9,399 nt of DNA from JANOAR01 sp031411235 (GTDB lineage Bacteria; Verrucomicrobiota; Verrucomicrobiia; Verrucomicrobiales; Verrucomicrobiaceae): contig JANOAR010000249.1 of the NCBI GenBank assembly GCA_031411235.1, positions 1 through 9,399 of the forward strand, written 5' to 3'. Positions 5,775-9,399 of the stretch are shown in pieces (position 1 is the first letter of the stretch; each line of letters begins with the position of its first letter). The translations under genes and the position numbers were made by a program. Under the pieces are notes generated by a model, which searched no databases, was not told where the DNA came from, and was given only the letters and a program-made list of their open reading frames with translations.

Positions 5775-7196
5775 ATGAGCAGCAAAAGTGACTTCGGATT
5801 GATCGGCCTCGCAGTGATGGGCCAGAACCTCGTTCTCAATGTGGAAAGCCGTGGCTTCCAAGTATCCGTGTATAATCGCACCACCGCGACGACGGACGAG
5901 TTCATCGCCAAACATCCTGGCAAAAAGCTGGTAGGGGCGAAGACTTTGGAAGAGTTCGTTCAGTCTCTCGCTACCCCGCGCAAGATCCAGATCATGGTCA
6001 AAGCTGGTGGCCCTGTGGACGCCGTTATCGAGCAATTGATCCCCCTGCTCGACAAGGATGACATCATCATCGACGGCGGCAACAGCCTCTACACCGACAC
6101 CGAGCGCCGCGACGCCTACCTCTCCGCCAAAGGCCTCCGCTTCATCGGTGCAGGCGTTTCCGGTGGTGAAGAAGGTGCCCGCAAAGGCCCGTCCATCATG
6201 CCCGGCGGCCCGCTGAGCACCTGGGAAGTGATGAAGCCCATCTTTGAAAGCATCAGTGCCAAGGTCGATGGCGAGCCTTGCGTGATCCACATCGGCCCTG
6301 GCGGCGCAGGCCACTACGTGAAGATGATTCACAACGGCATCGAGTATGGCGACATGCAGCTCATCTGCGAAGCCTACAACATCTTCAAGGCCGCAGGCTT
6401 CACCACCGACGAGATGGCTGCTGTCTTCAACGAGTGGAACGAAGGCGAGATGCAAAGCTACCTCATCCAGATCACCGGCAAGGCTTTGGAACAGAAGGAT
6501 CCCGAGACTGGCACGTCCATCGTCGAACTCATCGTCGATAAGGCTGGCCAAAAAGGTACCGGCCAGTGGACGCTGCTCAACGCCGCTGAAAATGCGGTCG
6601 TCATCAGCACCATCAACGCCGCTGTCGAAGCCCGTATCCTCTCTTCCAAGAAGAAGGCCCGCGTGGAAGCTAGCAAGCAACTCACCGGCCCAGCGGTCAA
6701 CATCACCACGGCCAAAGCCGAGCTGGTGAAGAAAGTCCACGACGCCCTCTATGCCTCCAAGATCATCAGCTACGCGCAGGGTCTCGATCTGATCAAGACC
6801 ATGGGCGAGGCAAAAAAATGGGATCTCGACCTCGGTCGTATCGCCAGCATCTGGCGTGGCGGTTGCATCATCCGCGCCCGCTTCCTCAACAGCATCACCG
6901 ACGCCTATCGCGGCAACCCTGAGTTGAGCAATCTGATGCTCGCACCGTTCTTCAAAGACGTGCTCAGCAAGACCCAGCAAAACTGGCGCGAAGTGGTGTC
7001 CATCGCCACGCTTAACGGCATTCCTTGTCCTGCCTTCAGCGCCTCTCTGGGCTACTACGACAGCTATCGTGCCGAGCGTCTCCCGGCTAACCTCTTGCAA
7101 GCCCAGCGCGACTTCTTCGGTGCCCACACCTATGAGCGCACGGACAAGCCCGAAGGCCAGATGTTCCACACCGACTGGCCTGAAGTTATTGGTTAA
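5775..7196 (+). CDS. gnd: 6-phosphogluconate dehydrogenase, decarboxylating
   Basis: A 473-residue cytoplasmic enzyme of full family length. It converts 6-phosphogluconate and NADP+ to ribulose 5-phosphate, CO2 and NADPH in the oxidative pentose phosphate pathway. The N-terminal Rossmann fold starts GLIGLAVMG (8-16), and NRT (34-36) after the second strand is the usual NADP+ phosphate-binding motif. DGGNS spans 100-104. The family signature region GAGVSGGEEGARKGPS starts at 125. Catalytic K183 and E190 and substrate-binding H186-N187 lie in HYVKMIHNGIEYGD. The all-helical domain includes ITDAYRGNPELSNLM (374-388), and R445 and H451 near the C-terminus reach the neighbouring subunit's active site. 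Its own terminator follows, so it is probably transcribed alone or as the last gene of a unit. No Shine-Dalgarno sequence precedes the start. Confidence 0.98.
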   Translation: MSSKSDFGLIGLAVMGQNLVLNVESRGFQVSVYNRTTATTDEFIAKHPGKKLVGAKTLEEFVQSLATPRKIQIMVKAGGPVDAVIEQLIPLLDKDDIIIDGGNSLYTDTERRDAYLSAKGLRFIGAGVSGGEEGARKGPSIMPGGPLSTWEVMKPIFESISAKVDGEPCVIHIGPGGAGHYVKMIHNGIEYGDMQLICEAYNIFKAAGFTTDEMAAVFNEWNEGEMQSYLIQITGKALEQKDPETGTSIVELIVDKAGQKGTGQWTLLNAAENAVVISTINAAVEARILSSKKKARVEASKQLTGPAVNITTAKAELVKKVHDALYASKIISYAQGLDLIKTMGEAKKWDLDLGRIASIWRGGCIIRARFLNSITDAYRGNPELSNLMLAPFFKDVLSKTQQNWREVVSIATLNGIPCPAFSASLGYYDSYRAERLPANLLQAQRDFFGAHTYERTDKPEGQMFHTDWPEVIG

Positions 7197-7243
7197 CCCG
7201 ATAGTGGCGTCGCCTTTCTAGGCTGCGTTCATTTCACAGGGCC

Positions 7244-7276
7244 AAAGGCGGCTGAGGCAACTCAGCCGCCTTTTTT
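7244..7276 (+). terminator. Rho-independent terminator of gnd
   Basis: A perfect 10-bp GC-rich stem, ggcggctgag (7247-7256) and ctcagccgcc (7261-7270), closes on a gcaa tetraloop. Six T follow (7271-7276), and three A precede the stem, so it can extend to 13 bp. It lies 47 bases after the gnd stop codon. The A-run and T-run are asymmetric, favouring use on the plus strand. Confidence 0.93.
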
Positions 7277-7374
7277 GATGGGGGCTCATGCCGCGCCTCA
7301 CTCGCGCCTCCAACATCTCGACGCCAGCCTTGTCGAAGTCGCACCGTTCTGTTAGCCTCACAGCTTCACAATTT

Positions 7375-9399
7375 ATGCCCTCACCCACTCGCGACGACAC
7401 TCGGCTCAGGATGCTTCTCGCGGGCGGGTGTGCTCTCGTGGTGCTGTGCTGCGGCATTGCCGTATGGATGCGCACGGCGCAGAACATCGAGCATCCCACA
7501 TCGAGCGCTCAACATCGAAGCGGTTCCTTGCTTAAAGGGGCGTTGCCCTCGGCTACCCATGCTGATGGAACCCACGTTAGCGCAGTTCGCCCCGCGCTTG
7601 CGGGCAAGGCTACAAGAGCAGTTCCAGAGCCTCGACTCATCAGCACAATCGAGCCGCCGAAAGCCACGCGGGTAGATCGCTACGCCACGCTGCCGGTGCT
7701 GCTCGTGCGCGAGGATAAACCAAAGGACGGCGATGTGATCGTGCGCGTGCGATTGCTCAACAACGCGAAGTTCAAATACCCGCTGCTGCGGGTACGGGAT
7801 GAGTTGCGGCGCACGGCAGCGGGCGATGTGTTGGTCAAACAGGAAGCGATGGTGGGCGACCATGTGATGGTGAAATTCAAGCCGGGTGTCACCGAAGCGC
7901 AGGTGCTTGCCAAACTGAAACCTCTCGAAGCCACCGTGCGCAAACAGATGCGTGCTTCCGGCCTGTGGCTTATCGCTTTCGCGCATCCCGATCTCGATAC
8001 GATTCCCACGGCGCTCAATGTTTTAAACAAGGCCGCTGACCTCATCGAATCTGCCGACGCCGACTTCATCGCTCACGCCAGCACGGTGCCGAATGACACC
8101 TACTTCAGCCTGCTGTGGGGGCTGAACAATACAGGTGCAAGCGGTGGCGTGAACGATGTGGACATCGACGCGCCGGAGGCCTGGAACCTGCACACTGGGA
8201 CGAAGGCGGTGGTGGTGGGCTGCATCGACACAGGCATCGACTACACCCACCAAGACCTCGCAGCGAACATCTGGACGAACCCTGGCGAGATCGCGGGCAA
8301 TGGACTCGACGATGATGCGAATGGTTACATCGACGATGTGCGCGGCTGGGATTTCGTGAATGCCGACAACGACCCGCGCGATGATCATTACCACGGCACG
8401 CACACCTCGGGCACGATTGGTGCGGCAGGGAACAACGGCGAAGGCGTGACGGGCGTGTGTTGGAAGGTGTCGCTGATGGCGCTGAAATTCCTCGATGACG
8501 AAGGCAGCGGCACCACCTCCGACGCGGTGGATGCCATCTATTATGCCACGGCGAAGGGCGCTTTTTTAACCTCCAATAGCTGGGGCGGCGATGGCTATAC
8601 CCAAGCCATGTTTGATGCCATTGCCGATGCCAATACGCATGGCTCGCTGTTCATCGCCGCTGCTGGGAATGACGGAAGCAATAACGAAACTACCCCGACG
8701 TATCCGGCCAACTTTGATGTTCCCAATATGATCACCGTGGCTGCGACGACGCGCACGGGCGCGATGGCTTCCTTCTCCAACTATGGCGCTACGACTGTCC
8801 ACATCGCCGCTCCTGGACTCGACGTGGGCAGCACCGCGCCGGACGCTTATGGCACCTATATCTATGCCAGCGGCACGTCGATGGCGACGCCGCACGTCAG
8901 TGGCGTGTGCGCCTTGTTGAAATCCTATCGCCCCGCGCTCTCGGCTTTGGAAGTGAAGGCCATCGTGCTGGGCACCGCGCAGCCACTGGCATCGCTCGTG
9001 GGCAAGTGCTCCACGGGTGGCATGGTGAATGCCAACGAGGCACTGCGCGCTGGCGCTGGTTTGGTGGTTTCGCCGGGTGGTGTCTTCCTCGCCACAGCTC
9101 CGGTGGGCGGTGTCGTCGCGCCGCAGACGCGTGTATACAGCATCACCAATCGCAGCGCTGCGAGCGTGTCGTGGACGAGCAGCACGAGCCAGCCGTGGCT
9201 GTCGATTTCGCCAACCAGTGGCACGCTCGCGGTGGGTCAGGCAATGCCCATCACGGCGCAAATATCGCCCAGTGTGAGCAGCCTCGTCGGCGGTACCCAG
9301 AGCGCGACTTTTACCATTACGAACCCCACGCCGACGCCGCAAAACGTCACGCTGCCTGTGCGGGTGAATATCGAGTCCACACGCGTGTTTGAGTTCAAT
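7375..9399 (+). CDS. Exported subtilisin-like serine protease (S8), 3' end beyond window
   Basis: An open frame of 675 codons running off the window. The N-terminus has arginines at 6, 10 and 12 and one hydrophobic segment (about 13-31), a signal peptide or membrane anchor. Residues 36-100 are low-complexity linker. A prodomain follows, including KFKPGVTEAQVLAKL (167-181). The catalytic domain spans about 250-560: D285 in CIDTGID, H340 in HGTHTSG, oxyanion N432 in AAGND, and S502 in GTSMATPHVSG, so all catalytic residues are intact. The stretch with GNGLDDDANGYIDDVRGWDF (308-327) is typical of bacterial S8 proteases of this subgroup. Residues 565-675 form the start of a beta-sandwich of BACON/Ig-like type (SITNRSAASVSWT, then PWLSISPTSGTL). 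The start is ATG 7375; M13 (7411) is an alternative. Likely role: extracellular or cell-surface protein degradation. Confidence 0.93.
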   Translation, partial: MPSPTRDDTRLRMLLAGGCALVVLCCGIAVWMRTAQNIEHPTSSAQHRSGSLLKGALPSATHADGTHVSAVRPALAGKATRAVPEPRLISTIEPPKATRVDRYATLPVLLVREDKPKDGDVIVRVRLLNNAKFKYPLLRVRDELRRTAAGDVLVKQEAMVGDHVMVKFKPGVTEAQVLAKLKPLEATVRKQMRASGLWLIAFAHPDLDTIPTALNVLNKAADLIESADADFIAHASTVPNDTYFSLLWGLNNTGASGGVNDVDIDAPEAWNLHTGTKAVVVGCIDTGIDYTHQDLAANIWTNPGEIAGNGLDDDANGYIDDVRGWDFVNADNDPRDDHYHGTHTSGTIGAAGNNGEGVTGVCWKVSLMALKFLDDEGSGTTSDAVDAIYYATAKGAFLTSNSWGGDGYTQAMFDAIADANTHGSLFIAAAGNDGSNNETTPTYPANFDVPNMITVAATTRTGAMASFSNYGATTVHIAAPGLDVGSTAPDAYGTYIYASGTSMATPHVSGVCALLKSYRPALSALEVKAIVLGTAQPLASLVGKCSTGGMVNANEALRAGAGLVVSPGGVFLATAPVGGVVAPQTRVYSITNRSAASVSWTSSTSQPWLSISPTSGTLAVGQAMPITAQISPSVSSLVGGTQSATFTITNPTPTPQNVTLPVRVNIESTRVFEFN
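7484..7525 (+). repeat. Three 14-bp tandem units inside the protease linker
   Basis: The heptamer acatcga recurs at exact 14-base intervals (7484, 7498, 7512), with the following seven bases less conserved. Fourteen is not a multiple of three, so the copies are read in different frames (NIEHP, TSSAQ, HRS). This indicates the repeat did not arise as a protein repeat. It lies in the low-complexity linker between the signal/anchor segment and the prodomain. Confidence 0.7.

Noticed and set aside
5772..7169. 465-codon minus-strand frame opposite gnd
   Set aside because: It mirrors codon bias of a certain gene on the other strand; the translation shows no known family, while the plus frame has all catalytic residues of 6-phosphogluconate dehydrogenase.
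8566..9342. 258-codon minus-strand frame opposite the protease
   Set aside because: It is Arg/His-rich shadow sequence of the S8 catalytic domain, which is intact on the plus strand.

Overview
The window fits a free-living, GC-rich bacterium of the Verrucomicrobiota (Planctomycetes-Verrucomicrobia-Chlamydiae superphylum). The grounds are: a ClpX-like unfoldase with an unusual extended C-terminus; a coiled-coil membrane protein carrying a small 'SGK..TDV..V....SVTHG.G.A.L...DLP' domain that I associate with this phylum; a mosaic palindromic repeat; and the absence of a Shine-Dalgarno sequence before every likely start codon. The assignment is inference from family resemblance, not from a marker gene.

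Layout. Positions 1-361 are non-coding: a mirrored, hairpin-rich REP-like element (31-279), then ten 8-bp tandem units (283-362) that run into the start codon of a collagen-like Gly-X-Y protein (362-1321, +). Positions 1302-1669 hold what looks like the frameshifted 5' stub of a glycosyltransferase plus degenerate sequence. A ClpX-type AAA+ ATPase follows on the minus strand (3286-1670). Divergent from it, a good sigma70-type promoter (3381-3410) drives a short coiled-coil lipoprotein (3429-3803), followed after 23 bp by an inner-membrane coiled-coil protein (3827-4717) and then by a short-chain dehydrogenase (4802-5557). After a 217-bp gap comes 6-phosphogluconate dehydrogenase (5775-7196), closed by a strong rho-independent terminator (7244-7276). 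The last gene, an exported subtilisin-like (S8) protease (7375 to the window end), has no stop codon inside the window and is therefore partial.

How the genes relate. gnd (oxidative pentose phosphate pathway) and the dehydrogenase are ordinary metabolic genes. The lipoprotein and the membrane protein are probably co-transcribed and may act together at the envelope. The collagen-like protein, the REP-like element, the octamer array and the glycosyltransferase stub make the left third look like a variable, rearranged accessory region.

The points most worth a second look are: (1) the ClpX-like ATPase lacks the zinc-binding domain and the RKH loop, keeps the ClpP-docking IGF loop, and carries a second, sensor-2-less copy of its small AAA domain; (2) the octamer array creates serial mini-ORFs, the last of which ends in an ATGA overlap with the collagen-like start codon; (3) the REP-like element is a mirror arrangement of three hairpin classes.
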